DNA of 64,000 bases. It comes from Actinomycetes bacterium. Lineage in GTDB: Bacteria > Actinomycetota > Actinomycetes > Jiangellales > Jiangellaceae. The position numbers were made by a program, and so were the translations under genes. Location of the stretch: positions 1-64,000 of the forward strand of contig JAJYTA010000001.1 of NCBI GenBank assembly GCA_021793295.1. The letters are read 5' to 3'. The notes under the pieces are model-generated. The model did not search any database, was not told where the DNA came from, and was given only the letters and a program-made list of their open reading frames with translations. Shown here piece after piece: positions 31,998-49,701 of the stretch (positions within the stretch are counted from its first letter, which is position 1; every line of letters starts with the position of its first letter).

Positions 31998-33194
31998 CTA
32001 CTTGATGATCTTCGTGACGTGACCGGCGCCGACCGTCCGCCCACCCTCACGGATGGCGAACTTGAGGTTCTCCTCCATGGCGACCGGCTGGATCAGCTCG
32101 ACCGACATGGTGGTGTTGTCGCCGGGCATGACCATCTCGGTGCCTTCCGGCAGCGTCACGACGCCGGTGACGTCGGTCGTGCGGAAGTAGAACTGCGGAC
32201 GGTAGTTGTTGAAGAACGGCGTGTGCCGCCCGCCCTCGTCCTTGCCGAGAATGTAGACCTGCGCCTCGAAGTTGGTGTGCGGCGTGGTGGTGCCGGGCTT
32301 CACGGCGACCATGCCGCGCTCGACGTCTTCGCGCTTCGTACCACGCAGCAGCAGACCGACGTTCTCACCCGCACGAGCCTCGTCCAGCGTCTTGCGGAAC
32401 ATCTCGACCGCGGTGACCGTGGTCTTCTGCGCCGGGCCCGGACGGATACCGACGAGCTCGACCTCTTCGTTGGCCTTCAGCACGCCGCGCTCGACCCGGC
32501 CGGTGACGACCGTGCCGCGCCCGGTGATGGTGAAGACGTCCTCGATCGGCATGAGGAACGGCTTCTCGATGTCGCGCACCGGGTCCGGGATGTTGGCGTC
32601 GACAGCGTCCATGAGCTCCTCGACGGACTTGACCCACTCCGGGTCGCCCTCGAGCGCCTTGAGCGCGGAGACCTTGACCACCGGAGCGTTGTCGCCGTCG
32701 AAGTCCTGCTCGCTGAGCAGCTCACGGACCTCCATCTCGACGAGCTCCATGATCTCCTCGTCGTCGACCATGTCGGCCTTGTTCAGCGCGACCAGGATGT
32801 ACGGCACGCCGACCTGACGGGCCAGCAGCACGTGCTCCTTGGTCTGCGGCATCGGGCCGTCGGTCGCGGCGACGACCAGAATGGCGCCGTCCATCTGCGC
32901 AGCGCCGGTGATCATGTTCTTCACGTAGTCGGCGTGACCGGGAGCGTCGACGTGCGCGTAGTGGCGCCGCTCGGTCTGGTACTCGACGTGCGAGATGTTG
33001 ATCGTGATGCCGCGCTGCTTCTCTTCCGGCGCCTTGTCGATGTCGTCGAACTGCGACGCGTCGTTCAGGTCCGGGAACTTGTCGTGCAGCACCTTCGTGA
33101 TCGCCGCGGTCAGCGTCGTCTTACCGTGGTCGACGTGCCCGATGGTACCGATGTTGACGTGCGGCTTGGTCCGCTCGAACTTCGCCTTAGCCAC
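31998..33194 (-). CDS. tuf: Elongation factor Tu
   Basis: [36 protein letters not shown]. Confidence 0.98.
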   Translation of the reverse strand: MAKAKFERTKPHVNIGTIGHVDHGKTTLTAAITKVLHDKFPDLNDASQFDDIDKAPEEKQRGITINISHVEYQTERRHYAHVDAPGHADYVKNMITGAAQMDGAILVVAATDGPMPQTKEHVLLARQVGVPYILVALNKADMVDDEEIMELVEMEVRELLSEQDFDGDNAPVVKVSALKALEGDPEWVKSVEELMDAVDANIPDPVRDIEKPFLMPIEDVFTITGRGTVVTGRVERGVLKANEEVELVGIRPGPAQKTTVTAVEMFRKTLDEARAGENVGLLLRGTKREDVERGMVAVKPGTTTPHTNFEAQVYILGKDEGGRHTPFFNNYRPQFYFRTTDVTGVVTLPEGTEMVMPGDNTTMSVELIQPVAMEENLKFAIREGGRTVGAGHVTKIIK

Positions 33195-33317
33195 TGTGGG
33201 TCCTCCTGTTAGGACTCGTACGTTGCCGATGTCCCGCGAACGGTGCGCTCGGCTGGTTTTTCTTTTGGTCGGGTGTGCCTACGTGTTGCCGGCCGGGAGA
33301 AGGTACCCCGGAGACGA

Positions 33318-35423
33318 TCACTCGCCCCGGGCCTTCTTGATGATTTCCTCAGCCACGTTACGAGGCACTTCGGCATAGGAGTCGAAGTGCATCGAGTAGC
33401 TCGCCCGGCCCTGGGTCTTGCTGCGGAGGTCACCGACGTAGCCGAACATCTCCGACAGCGGGACCAGCGCCTTGATGATGCGCTGGCCGGCACGTTCCTC
33501 CATGGCCTGCACCTGGCCACGGCGGGAGTTGAGGTCGCCGATGACGTCACCCATGTACTCCTCCGGGGTGGTCACCTCGACCGCGAACACCGGCTCGAGC
33601 AGAACCGGGTCCGCGCGCCGCGCAGCCTCTTTGAACGCCATGGAACCGGCGATCTTGAATGCCAGCTCCGACGAGTCGACGTCGTGATACGCGCCGTCCT
33701 GCAGCGTGACCTTGACGTCGACCAGCGGGTATCCGGCGACCACACCGTGTTCCATGGCCTCCTGGCAGCCCTCGTCCACCGACGGGATGTACTCCCGCGG
33801 GATGCGGCCACCGGTGACGTTGTTGACGAACTCGTATCCGCCATCGCCGTCACCACCGGTGGGTTCGATGTCGATGATGACGCGGCCGAACTGGCCCGAA
33901 CCACCGGTCTGCTTCTTGTGGGTGTACTCGACCTTCTCGACCTTGCGGCGAATGGTCTCGCGGTAGGCCACCTGCGGCTTACCGATGTTGGCCTCGACCT
34001 TGAACTCGCGCTTCATCCGGTCGACGAACACCTCGAGGTGGAGCTCGCCCATCCCGGAGATGACCGTCTGCCCGGTCTCCTCGTCCGTGCGGACCTGGAA
34101 GGTCGGGTCTTCTTCGACCAGCCGCTGGATCGCCGTGGACAGCTTGTCCTGGTCGCCCTTCGTCTTCGGCTCGATGGCCACGTGGATGACCGGGGCCGGG
34201 AACTTCATCGACTCCAGGATCACCGGCTGGTTGGCGTCGGACAGCGTGTCACCCGTCGTGGTGTTCTTCAGGCCCATGACGGCGACGATCTGCCCGGCGC
34301 TCGCGCGCGTGATCTCTTCACGCTTGTTCGCGTGCATCCGGTAGATCTTGCCGATGCGCTCCTTGTGGCCCTTGGTGCTGTTGAGCACCTGAGTGCCGGC
34401 GGTGAGCGTGCCGGAGTACATCCGGACGAACGTGAGCTTGCCCAGGTGCGGGTCGGCCATGATCTTGAACGCCAACGACGACAACGGGGCGTCCTCATCG
34501 GGCTCGCGCTCGATGATTTCGTCCTCGTCGTTCATCGCGTGACCCTGCACTGCGCCGACGTCCTTCGGCGAGGGCAGGTAGTCGACGACGGCGTCGAGCA
34601 TCGGCTGCACGCCCTTGTTCTTGAACGCCGAACCGCACAGCACCGGGGTGACGCTGTTGGCGATGGTGGCGCGACGGATCGCCGCCTTGAGCTCCTCCTC
34701 CGACGGCTCCTTGCCGTCCAGGTAGAGCTCCATCATCGCTTCGTCGTTCTCCGCGAGGGTCTCGAGCAGCTTGTCGCGCCACTCGGCCGCGGCCTCGATG
34801 TGCGTGTCGGGGATGTCGACGGTGTCGTACATCTCCCCCAGCGGCGTGTCCGGCGACCAGATCAGGGCCTTCATCCGGACGAGGTCGACCAGTCCGCGGA
34901 AGTCCGCCTCGACGCCGATCGGCAGCTGGAGAACCAGCGGCGTCGCGTTGAGACGCGTGACGATCATGTCCACGCAGCGGTGGAACTCAGCGCCCGTACG
35001 GTCGAGCTTGTTGACGAAGCACATCCGCGGAACGCCGTACTTGTCCGCCTGGTGCCACACGGTCTCCGACTGCGGCTCGACCCCGGCGACCCCGTCGAAG
35101 ACGGCCACCGCGCCGTCCAGGACACGCAGGTTGCGCTCGACCTCGACGGTGAAGTCGACGTGGCCGGGGGTATCGATGATGTTGATGGTGTGGTCGTTCC
35201 ACTCGCAGGTCGTGGCAGCGGAGGTGATGGTGATACCCCGCTCCTGCTCCTGCTCCATCCAGTCCATCGTGGCGGCACCCTCGTGGGTCTCGCCGATCTT
35301 GTAGTTGATACCCGTGTAGTAGAGGATCCGCTCTGTGGTCGTGGTCTTGCCCGCGTCGATGTGGGCCATGATGCCGATGTTGCGGACCTTGGCCAGATCA
35401 ACTTTGCGGAGGTCGGTCGCCAT
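33318..35423 (-). CDS. fusA: Elongation factor G
   Basis: [59 protein letters not shown]. Confidence 0.98.
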   Translation of the reverse strand: MATDLRKVDLAKVRNIGIMAHIDAGKTTTTERILYYTGINYKIGETHEGAATMDWMEQEQERGITITSAATTCEWNDHTINIIDTPGHVDFTVEVERNLRVLDGAVAVFDGVAGVEPQSETVWHQADKYGVPRMCFVNKLDRTGAEFHRCVDMIVTRLNATPLVLQLPIGVEADFRGLVDLVRMKALIWSPDTPLGEMYDTVDIPDTHIEAAAEWRDKLLETLAENDEAMMELYLDGKEPSEEELKAAIRRATIANSVTPVLCGSAFKNKGVQPMLDAVVDYLPSPKDVGAVQGHAMNDEDEIIEREPDEDAPLSSLAFKIMADPHLGKLTFVRMYSGTLTAGTQVLNSTKGHKERIGKIYRMHANKREEITRASAGQIVAVMGLKNTTTGDTLSDANQPVILESMKFPAPVIHVAIEPKTKGDQDKLSTAIQRLVEEDPTFQVRTDEETGQTVISGMGELHLEVFVDRMKREFKVEANIGKPQVAYRETIRRKVEKVEYTHKKQTGGSGQFGRVIIDIEPTGGDGDGGYEFVNNVTGGRIPREYIPSVDEGCQEAMEHGVVAGYPLVDVKVTLQDGAYHDVDSSELAFKIAGSMAFKEAARRADPVLLEPVFAVEVTTPEEYMGDVIGDLNSRRGQVQAMEERAGQRIIKALVPLSEMFGYVGDLRSKTQGRASYSMHFDSYAEVPRNVAEEIIKKARGE

Positions 35424-35465
35424 TCGTGCGTCGCTTCCTGGGTTCGTCGGGTGCCTGCGCGCGGA

Positions 35466-35936
35466 CTACCAGCGGTAGTGCGCGAAGGCGCGGTTCGACT
35501 CGGCCATCTTGTGGGTGTCCTCGCGGCGCTTCACGCTGGCTCCGAGGCCGTTGGAGGCGTCGAGGATCTCGTTCATCAGTCGTTCGGTCATCGTCTTCTC
35601 GCGCCGCGCGCGCGAGTAGCTGACCAGCCACCGCAGCGCCAACGTGGTGCTGCGCCCAGCGCGCACCTCGATCGGCACCTGGTAGGTCGCGCCACCGACT
35701 CGGCGGCTGCGCACCTCGAGGGTGGGCTTGACGTTGTCCAGCGCGCGCTTGAGCGTCACGACCGGGTCGGTACCGGTCTTTTCGCGGCAGCCCTCCAGTG
35801 CACCGTGCACGATGCTCTCGGCGACGGACTTCTTACCATCGACGAGCACCTTGTTCACCAGCTGGGTCACCAGCGGCGAACCGTAGACCGGGTCGACGAC
35901 GACCGGTCGCTTCGGGGCCTGGCCCTTGCGCGGCAT
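35466..35936 (-). CDS. rpsG: 30S ribosomal protein S7
   Basis: [47 protein letters not shown]; 156 aa from internal ATG. Confidence 0.97.
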   Translation of the reverse strand: MPRKGQAPKRPVVVDPVYGSPLVTQLVNKVLVDGKKSVAESIVHGALEGCREKTGTDPVVTLKRALDNVKPTLEVRSRRVGGATYQVPIEVRAGRSTTLALRWLVSYSRARREKTMTERLMNEILDASNGLGASVKRREDTHKMAESNRAFAHYRW

Positions 35937-36310
35937 CAGCTCTTCTCCTTCTTCGCGCCGTACCGACTGCGCGCCTGCTTGCGGTTCTTCACGCCCTGCG
36001 TGTCGAGCGAACCGCGGACGATCTTGTAACGGACGCCGGGCAGGTCCTTCACGCGACCGCCACGCACGAGCACCATCGAGTGCTCCTGCAAGTTGTGGCC
36101 CACGCCCGGGATGTAGGCGGTGACCTCGATCTGGCTGGTCAGTTTCACGCGGGCGACCTTCCGCAGAGCCGAGTTCGGCTTCTTCGGGGTGGTGGTGTAC
36201 ACGCGCGTGCACACACCACGCCGCTGCGGGCTGCCCTTGAGCGCCGGGGTCTTGTTCTTGCCGACCTTGTCCTGGCGGCCCTTACGGACCAGCTGCTGGA
36301 TCGTGGGCAC
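35936..36310 (-). CDS. rpsL: 30S ribosomal protein S12
   Basis: [58 protein letters not shown] start, 124 aa; streptomycin-pocket lysines are wild-type-like. Confidence 0.97.
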   Translation of the reverse strand: MPTIQQLVRKGRQDKVGKNKTPALKGSPQRRGVCTRVYTTTPKKPNSALRKVARVKLTSQIEVTAYIPGVGHNLQEHSMVLVRGGRVKDLPGVRYKIVRGSLDTQGVKNRKQARSRYGAKKEKS

Positions 36311-36412
36311 TACGTCTCCGTTGTCCTCGAACGTGTGTCGAACTGCCTCGACGTTTGGATTCTGCGGTTCACACCGGTCGTTGACGGCGTGAAGCGACGG
36401 CGGCCGCTGCTG

Positions 36413-36436
36413 CGACCCCCGCGGTCGGGCGTGTCG
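36413..36436 (-). promoter_or_regulatory. Conserved leader motif CGACACGCCCGACCGCGGGGGTCG upstream of rpsL
   Basis: 24-nt exact match to 31643-31666. Confidence 0.6.
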
Positions 36437-36557
36437 GCCCGATTCCGCTCCACATGACCGAGCCCGATCGGTGTGGTCGGTGGATCTGTCCGGCAAATCG
36501 GCCAACTCGTCGGCTGGGCGCACCGGATTGCCCGGAGCAGTCCAGGCACGAGGATTG

Positions 36558-36587
36558 AGATTACCCGCTCGAGGGCACCCAGGTCAA
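36558..36587 (-). promoter_or_regulatory. Candidate housekeeping promoter of the rpsL operon
   Basis: Minus strand TTGACC-18 nt-TAATCT (CTTTGACCTGGGTGCCCTCGAGCGGGTAATCT), predicting a leader of about 240 nt. Confidence 0.6.
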
Positions 36588-36898
36588 AGCGGGCTGCATC
36601 AGATTTCCAGCGGGTTCCCTACAACTTAACCCAGGACGAAGCTTCTCGTCATCCGGTGCCCACCGCCACGCCGCCCATACCGGACAGCCCGGGCCGCCGG
36701 CGACCCGGACGCGGTCCCCGCCGATGCGTGGACGCCATGGCGAAGTCGTCTGCTCGCAGCCTCGATGACCAGCGCGTTTACCGCCACGGCTAACGGGCGG
36801 GCAGGTGCGGCCGGCCCGGAGGCGACGCAATAGAATTGGGGGACGCCGCGTGTCCGGCCGGCAGCGCCGCGACGCCACGCCCTGGAGGTGCCGTTTCG

Positions 36899-37411
36899 AT
36901 GGCCGAACGCAAACCGTCGGGAATCAGCTTCGAATCGTGGATCGACAAGCAGATCCGCGAAGCTGAGGAACGCGGCGCGTTCGACAACTTGCCCGGCACC
37001 GGCAAGCCGCTGCCGAATCTGCACCGGGCCAACGACGAGATGTGGTGGGTGCGTGAGAAACTCGCCCAGGAAGGGCTGTCGTCCGACGACGTCCTCCCGA
37101 CACCGCTGAAGCTGCGCAAAGAGAAGCACCGCCTGCGCGAGACCGTCAGCACCTTACGCTCGGAACGACAGGTACGAGATGCCGTGGCCGAACTGAACAC
37201 GCGCATCATGGACTGGCTGCGGGCACCGTCGGGTCCGCAGATTCCGATCAGACCGGCCGATGCCGATTCCGTCGTGGACCAATGGCGCGCCGACCGTGCG
37301 GCCGCTCAGCCGCCCACGCAGCAGGCCGCACCTGCACCAGCCGAGCCGTCTCGCGGCGTCACGTCGGCACGCCTGTCGTGGTGGCGGCGACCGTTCGGTG
37401 CGCGCCGGTGA
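36899..37411 (+). CDS. DUF1992 (DnaJ-subfamily-C28-like) protein
   Basis: MAERKPSGISFESWIDKQIREAEERGAFDNLPGTGKPLP; divergent from rpsL. Confidence 0.85.
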   Translation: MAERKPSGISFESWIDKQIREAEERGAFDNLPGTGKPLPNLHRANDEMWWVREKLAQEGLSSDDVLPTPLKLRKEKHRLRETVSTLRSERQVRDAVAELNTRIMDWLRAPSGPQIPIRPADADSVVDQWRADRAAAQPPTQQAAPAPAEPSRGVTSARLSWWRRPFGARR

Positions 37412-37454
37412 GGTGACCGCCCAGGCGACGATGGCCTCGTGCGCGAGGCGACGA

Positions 37455-38210
37455 TCAGCATCGGTATCCGCCGTCAGCCAAGCCCGCCTCCTGCTCCAGA
37501 GGGTGCCGGCACGGGTCGTTCGGGTTGTGCCGAACGAGGTAGGCCCAGATGAACCGGACGAAGCCGTAGCGCGCCCACTGCTCGGAGTGCACCTTCTCGT
37601 GCCGAAGCAGGCGGTGCAGACTCGGCGCAGCCGAGCCCCTCGGCGCCCGGCCGGACTCTATCGCCTCGGACAGAACGCGCGCCGGTTGGTCATTCGAGCC
37701 GTTGACGACGAAGACGTCCCCCCACGTGGTGCCGGCGCGCGCAGTGAACATGTCGACCGCGTTCGGCACCGGCCCGATCTTGGGCCCGGCGGCCGCCATC
37801 ATCGTTCCGCCCGGAGTGGCCACCACGGCTCCGCCGGTGCGTAGGATCAGCCCCACGTCGCCGGTCGTCAGGCCGAGCGGGCCCCGATAGGTCCATGCGT
37901 TGCGTTCACGCCGATTCGTCGTGCTCGGCCGACCGCCGTTGAGCAACTCGGTGACCCGGCTCAGGTGCCGGGCGCTGGCGGCGGCACTGATCCGCACGTA
38001 CGGCCGTCCGCTCGGCGCGCGCCACACGGTCAGCGCCTCGAGCGCCTCGAACGTCGTCGGTTCGACACCTTCCTGCTGGGCGCGCGCCACGACGTCGCGG
38101 GGACCCGACACCGTCGGCAACGTCCACCAGACCCACTCCCGGTACAACGCTGTCGGCTCGGCGGCGCCGAGCAAGCCAGCCTGACGCAGGTGATCGATGC
38201 TCGTGGCCAC
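37455..38210 (-). CDS. Uncharacterised protein with C-terminal HExxH motif
   Basis: SLHRLLRHEKVHSEQWARYGFVRFIWAYLVR...PLEQEAGLADGGYRC; zincin-like HEKVH. Confidence 0.65.
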   Translation of the reverse strand: MATSIDHLRQAGLLGAAEPTALYREWVWWTLPTVSGPRDVVARAQQEGVEPTTFEALEALTVWRAPSGRPYVRISAAASARHLSRVTELLNGGRPSTTNRRERNAWTYRGPLGLTTGDVGLILRTGGAVVATPGGTMMAAAGPKIGPVPNAVDMFTARAGTTWGDVFVVNGSNDQPARVLSEAIESGRAPRGSAAPSLHRLLRHEKVHSEQWARYGFVRFIWAYLVRHNPNDPCRHPLEQEAGLADGGYRC

Positions 38211-38383
38211 ACCTGCGCTGTCGAAACGCTCGGCGTCGTACAGCGATGACCTCCCAACTCAGCCTGCCGTGGCGTCACGGTGACTCGGCCGGCACACCCG
38301 ACGCGGATCGGACACTTCATCAGTATGAGCCGCGCAGACGGCGATACGGACCATCCGAGCCGACGCGGGCGCGGCGACGAAAA

Positions 38384-38418
38384 GGGCGGTGCGATCGCCG
38401 ATCGCGATCGCACCGCCC
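38384..38418 (-). terminator. Rho-independent terminator of the rpoBC operon
   Basis: Perfect 14-bp stem gggcggtgcgatcg/cgatcgcaccgccc, 7-nt loop, followed on the minus strand by TTTT; 28 nt past the rpoC stop. Confidence 0.85.
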
Positions 38419-38445
38419 TGTTGTCGAACTAGGCGGACCTGGACC

Positions 38446-42357
<3,912 letters not shown>

Positions 42358-42541
42358 GTGTGTCCTTCTCTCGCTAAGTATCTCGCTGTTTGTCGTCGAT
42401 GCTGTGACCGGAGTGCGGCTCACGCCACGGAGTTGGCGGCGGGGTGATCTGCTTCGGTGGTGCGTTGAAACCTGCGCATCTCACCCCGCCACCAACTTTC
42501 ACTGTCCGTGCGCTCCGTGGCCGGTCATGGTTGTCTACGCG

Positions 42542-46030
<3,489 letters not shown>

Positions 46031-46366
46031 ACGGATGGAGTTAATCGCATGGTCGCGCCATCACCGGCACATGAAGACGTGAGCAGACGACAGCGCAAAG
46101 CTGCAGTCTAACCCAAAGGGCACACTGCTGTCGAGTGGCGTGCCACTCCAGTCCTGATTCTCCCTTGCATCTCCCACCTCGGTACCCCCGAAGCATCTCG
46201 TCCCGGCCGCGGTCCCGTCAAGCACCGACCCACGCGAACGGAACGATTTCACGCGGCCGAAGCCGGTCAGCGAAATATCAACAACTTCGTCACCAGCACG
46301 AATATCAGTCATCGGCCAGCGAGTCGATGTTGGCGGGTGAACAGCGACACACCCGGCCCGCGCGTA

Positions 46367-46385
46367 TCACGACGGCCCGTCGTGA
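46367..46385. repeat. 19-nt palindrome tcacgacggcccgtcgtga
   Basis: 9-bp arms around a single central base in the rplL-rpoB spacer. Confidence 0.6.
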
Positions 46386-46394
46386 CACGCACAA

Positions 46395-46434
46395 CGGCCG
46401 TGCCACCGACCCTCGAAGATCGGTGGCACGGCCG
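46395..46434 (-). terminator. Attenuator/terminator-like hairpin between rplL and rpoB
   Basis: cggccgtgccaccgac(c)...(g)atcggtggcacggccg, about 15-bp stem; no clear T-tract. Confidence 0.6.
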
Positions 46435-46525
46435 GTATGAGAGCTCAGAGTCCGCCGTCGGCGAGCCGAGCCGCGCCGCTACGGCGCTGCCAGTCGCGAT
46501 CGACGATGAACGTCGCCCGCAGAGG

Positions 46526-46918
46526 TCACTTGATGCTGACCGTGGCTCCGGCGCCCTCGAGAGCCTCCTTGGCCTGGTCGGCGGCCTCCTTGTTGACCTT
46601 CTCGAGAAGCGGCTTCGGCGCGCTCTCGACGAGGTCCTTGGCCTCCTTCAGGCCCAGCGAGGTCAAGCCACGGACCTCCTTGATGACCTGAATCTTCTTG
46701 TCACCGGCGGACTCGAGGATGACGTCGAACTCGTCCTTCTCCTCCTCGGCCGCGGCCTCGCCGCCGCCTCCGGCCGGCGCGCCCGCAGCCGCGACCGCGA
46801 CCGGAGCAGCGGCGGTGACGTCGAACGTCTCCTCGAACTTCTTCACGAACTCGGAGAGCTCGAGCAGGGACATCTCCTTGAACGCGTCGAGGAGCTCGTC
46901 GGTGTTGAGCTTCGCCAT
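46526..46918 (-). CDS. rplL: 50S ribosomal protein L7/L12
   Basis: [46 protein letters not shown]... Confidence 0.98.
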   Translation of the reverse strand: MAKLNTDELLDAFKEMSLLELSEFVKKFEETFDVTAAAPVAVAAAGAPAGGGGEAAAEEEKDEFDVILESAGDKKIQVIKEVRGLTSLGLKEAKDLVESAPKPLLEKVNKEAADQAKEALEGAGATVSIK

Positions 46919-46993
46919 GGTGGCGGTTTCCTTTCTGGTGATCGGCTGATGCCGGTTGTCGTACGGGCTCGGGGTCTCGTCCGACCCCCGGGG

Positions 46994-47620
46994 TCAGCCC
47001 TCGTCCTTCTCCTGTGCCGCGTCGCTGTCGCCTGCCGGCTCCGACTCGGTCGTCTCAGCGGGACCACGTGCTTCGACCTCTTCACTCGAGGTCTCAGCGG
47101 GACCACGTGCTTCGACCTGCGCACGCAGCGCATCGACCGCCCGCGCCGTCTTCGACAGCGGAGCGGCGAACAACGAAGCCGCGTTCTGCATCGACGCCTT
47201 CATCGCGCCGGCGAGCTTGGCCAGCAGCACCTCGCGGGACTCCAGGTCGGCGAGCTTGGTGATCTGCTCACTCGACACGGGTTCACCGTCGAACAAGCCG
47301 CCCTTGACGACGAGAACCGGATTCGCCTTGGCGAAATCGCGCAGCCCCTTCGCCGCCTCGACCGGGTCGCCCTTCACGAAGGCGATGGCCGAAGGTCCGA
47401 CGAGGTAGTCGTCGAGGCCGGTGACTCCGGCTTCCTTGGCGGCGAGCTTGGTCAGCGTGTTCTTCACCACGGTGTACGACGCGTTCGCACCGAGTGACCG
47501 ACGCAGTTCCGTCAACTGCTTGACGGAGAGGCCGCGATACTCGGTCAGCACGACGGCATTGCTGTTGCGGAGCTCGCCGGCGAGTTCGGCGACCGCGGCT
47601 GCCTTGTCTGGCCTCGCCAT
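46994..47620 (-). CDS. rplJ: 50S ribosomal protein L10
   Basis: [45 protein letters not shown]-terminal acidic extension. Confidence 0.97.
   Translation of the reverse strand: MARPDKAAAVAELAGELRNSNAVVLTEYRGLSVKQLTELRRSLGANASYTVVKNTLTKLAAKEAGVTGLDDYLVGPSAIAFVKGDPVEAAKGLRDFAKANPVLVVKGGLFDGEPVSSEQITKLADLESREVLLAKLAGAMKASMQNAASLFAAPLSKTARAVDALRAQVEARGPAETSSEEVEARGPAETTESEPAGDSDAAQEKDEG
47052..47118. repeat. In-frame tandem repeat within the rplJ 3' end
   Basis: gtctcagcgggaccacgtgcttcgacct occurs identically at 47052-47079 and 47091-47118 (39-bp period, VEARGPAET x2). Confidence 0.9.
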
Positions 47621-47668
47621 GGGACTCCTTTTCCAGGTGGTGGTCGCCGGAGTCCCTCAGAATGACAA

Positions 47669-47693
47669 ACGCCCCGGCGCAGGCACGGGGCGT
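47669..47693 (-). promoter_or_regulatory. Hairpin in the rplJ leader, possible L10-type autoregulatory leader
   Basis: acgccccggcgcaggcacggggcgt about 50 nt upstream of rplJ; family assignment is inference. Confidence 0.4.
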
Positions 47694-47976
47694 CAAGGGT
47701 GCCGGCTCGACAGCCGACACTGCTTTCCACTCTCACCTGCGCGGGCCGCCCGCATCTGCGGGACCTTCGCCACGTCCGGGGACCGAACGTGAGACCGGCG
47801 GTCTTTGGCACCGACGATGATACGGGCGTAGGTGCGCCACAGCCAAATCAAGAACGTGCGCCCGAAATATCGACCTTGCTCCTTACGCCCCGCCTTGATC
47901 GGCAATACCGTGAGTGCGTCCCGGATCTTGTGACGGCGGTCACATCGCAACCGTCACATGCGACAAGGAGGTCCTC

Positions 47977-49620
47977 ATGACTGTTCGCTCAATGACGCTG
48001 CGTACCCGCAAACGGCGAACGGTACCGGCAGCAGTGGCGGGGTTCGGGCTCATCCTGGCGGCGCTGGCGGCATCGCCGGCATCGGCAGCACCCGGCGCCG
48101 GTGGTCCGTCCGACAACGCCTGCGACAATCGCAACAATCAGACGTATCGCAAGCTGCTCGAATGTGTGACGCTGGACGGAGTACTCGCTCACCAGGAGCA
48201 GTTCCAGAAGATCGCCGACAACAACGACGACCCCTACTATCCGGGCAGCCGCGCTGCAGGCACGCAGGGCTACGCCGACAGCGTCGCGTACGTGGCGGGA
48301 CTGCTGGAGGACGCCGGCTACCAGGTGACGCTGGACGAGTTCGAATTCGAATTCGTCTTCCCGGCCGTGCTCGAACAGGTGACCCCGGTCGAGGAAGACT
48401 ACGAGACCGGCACGTTCACCGGCAGCGGCGCCGGCGACGTCACCGGAGCGGTGATCCCGGTCGACCTCGCCCTCGAGCCACCGCGGGAGTCGACCAGCGG
48501 TTGCGAGGCGGCGGACTTCGCCGGCCTCGACTTCAGCGGGCCGAGTGACATCGCGCTCATTCAACGCGGGGCTTGCGACTTCGCGGTCAAGGCCACGAAT
48601 GCCGAAGCCGCCGGCGCCGAGGCCGTCGTCATCTTCAACCAGGGCAACGATCCGACTCGTGAAGAGCTGATCGTCGGGACGCTCGGGGACGCCGACGTCA
48701 CGATCCCCGTCGTCGGAGCCAGCTTCGCCGACGGCGTCGCGCTCTCCCAGCCTGGCTCGACGGCACATGTGCGCGTCGTCGAGTCCGAGACCCGCACCGA
48801 CGTCAACGTCATCGCCGAGCTTCCCGGCAGGAACGACGACAACGTCGTCATGGCCGGCGCCCACCTCGACAGCGTCGCCGCCGGGCCAGGCATCAACGAC
48901 AACGGGTCCGGTTCGGCGGCCATCCTCGAGACAGCGCTCAAGATGGCCAACCTCAAACCGCACAACACGCTGCGTTTCGCCTGGTGGGGCGCCGAGGAGC
49001 ACGGCCTCATCGGATCGACGGCCTACGTGGACGAATTGCCCCAGGACGAACTCGACCGGATCGCGCTGTACTTGAACTACGACATGGTCGGCTCACCCAA
49101 CTATGTGTTCATGGTCTACGACGCCGATCAGTCGACGTTCGAGGCGCCGGTCCCAGTGCCGCCGGGGTCGGCTGCGATCGAGGACGTCTACGAGTTGTAC
49201 TACACGTGGGCCGAGGAACCCTACGACGACACCGCGTTCTCCGGTCGCAGTGACTACCAGGCGTTCATCGAGAACGGCATTCCGGCCGCTGGACTGTTCA
49301 CCGGTGCCGAGGAGATCAAGACACCGGAGCAGGAGGCGATCTGGGGCGGCACGGCAGGTGAACAGTCCGACCAGTGCTACCACGAGGCCTGCGACACGAT
49401 CGACAACCTCGACCTGCACGCTCTCGAAGTCAACAGCGACCTGATCGCGTTCGCGCAGCTGACGTTCGCCTACTCGACCGAGTCTGTCAACGGCGTGCCC
49501 GGCGCTCGCGTGCCGGGGCGGCTGCCCGGGTTCCCGGACCAGCCCGCTGGTCCTGAGGGCACGTTCGACTCCTCCACCGACGGTGGCGCCGTACTCGATC
49601 GCGGTGGCGCAACCGACTGA
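47977..49620 (+). CDS. Secreted M28-family metallopeptidase with PA-domain insert
   Basis: Signal peptide; HLDSVAAGPGINDNGSGSAAILE and WWGAEEHGLIGSTAYV metal-site motifs; AGG AGG RBS upstream. Confidence 0.92.
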   Translation: MTVRSMTLRTRKRRTVPAAVAGFGLILAALAASPASAAPGAGGPSDNACDNRNNQTYRKLLECVTLDGVLAHQEQFQKIADNNDDPYYPGSRAAGTQGYADSVAYVAGLLEDAGYQVTLDEFEFEFVFPAVLEQVTPVEEDYETGTFTGSGAGDVTGAVIPVDLALEPPRESTSGCEAADFAGLDFSGPSDIALIQRGACDFAVKATNAEAAGAEAVVIFNQGNDPTREELIVGTLGDADVTIPVVGASFADGVALSQPGSTAHVRVVESETRTDVNVIAELPGRNDDNVVMAGAHLDSVAAGPGINDNGSGSAAILETALKMANLKPHNTLRFAWWGAEEHGLIGSTAYVDELPQDELDRIALYLNYDMVGSPNYVFMVYDADQSTFEAPVPVPPGSAAIEDVYELYYTWAEEPYDDTAFSGRSDYQAFIENGIPAAGLFTGAEEIKTPEQEAIWGGTAGEQSDQCYHEACDTIDNLDLHALEVNSDLIAFAQLTFAYSTESVNGVPGARVPGRLPGFPDQPAGPEGTFDSSTDGGAVLDRGGATD

Positions 49621-49635
49621 TCTCGCGCGCTCATG

Positions 49636-49677
49636 ATGACGGCGGGCGGTCCTCGTTGGGGCCGCCCGCCACGTCAT
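49636..49677. terminator. Bidirectional terminator between convergent genes
   Basis: atgacggcgggcgg...ccgcccgccacgtcat inverted repeat. Confidence 0.7.
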
Positions 49678-49701
49678 GCGCAGGACGCCGGCGGTGTGTG
49701 G

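Noticed and set aside
33243-36029. 928-aa plus-strand ORF opposite fusA and rpsG
   Set aside because: Same high-GC antisense artefact; EF-G and S7 are certain on the minus strand.
38384-38418. Perfect 14-bp inverted repeat after rpoC considered as a transposon end or operator
   Set aside because: Position just past the rpoC stop, short loop and T-run make an intrinsic terminator the simplest explanation.
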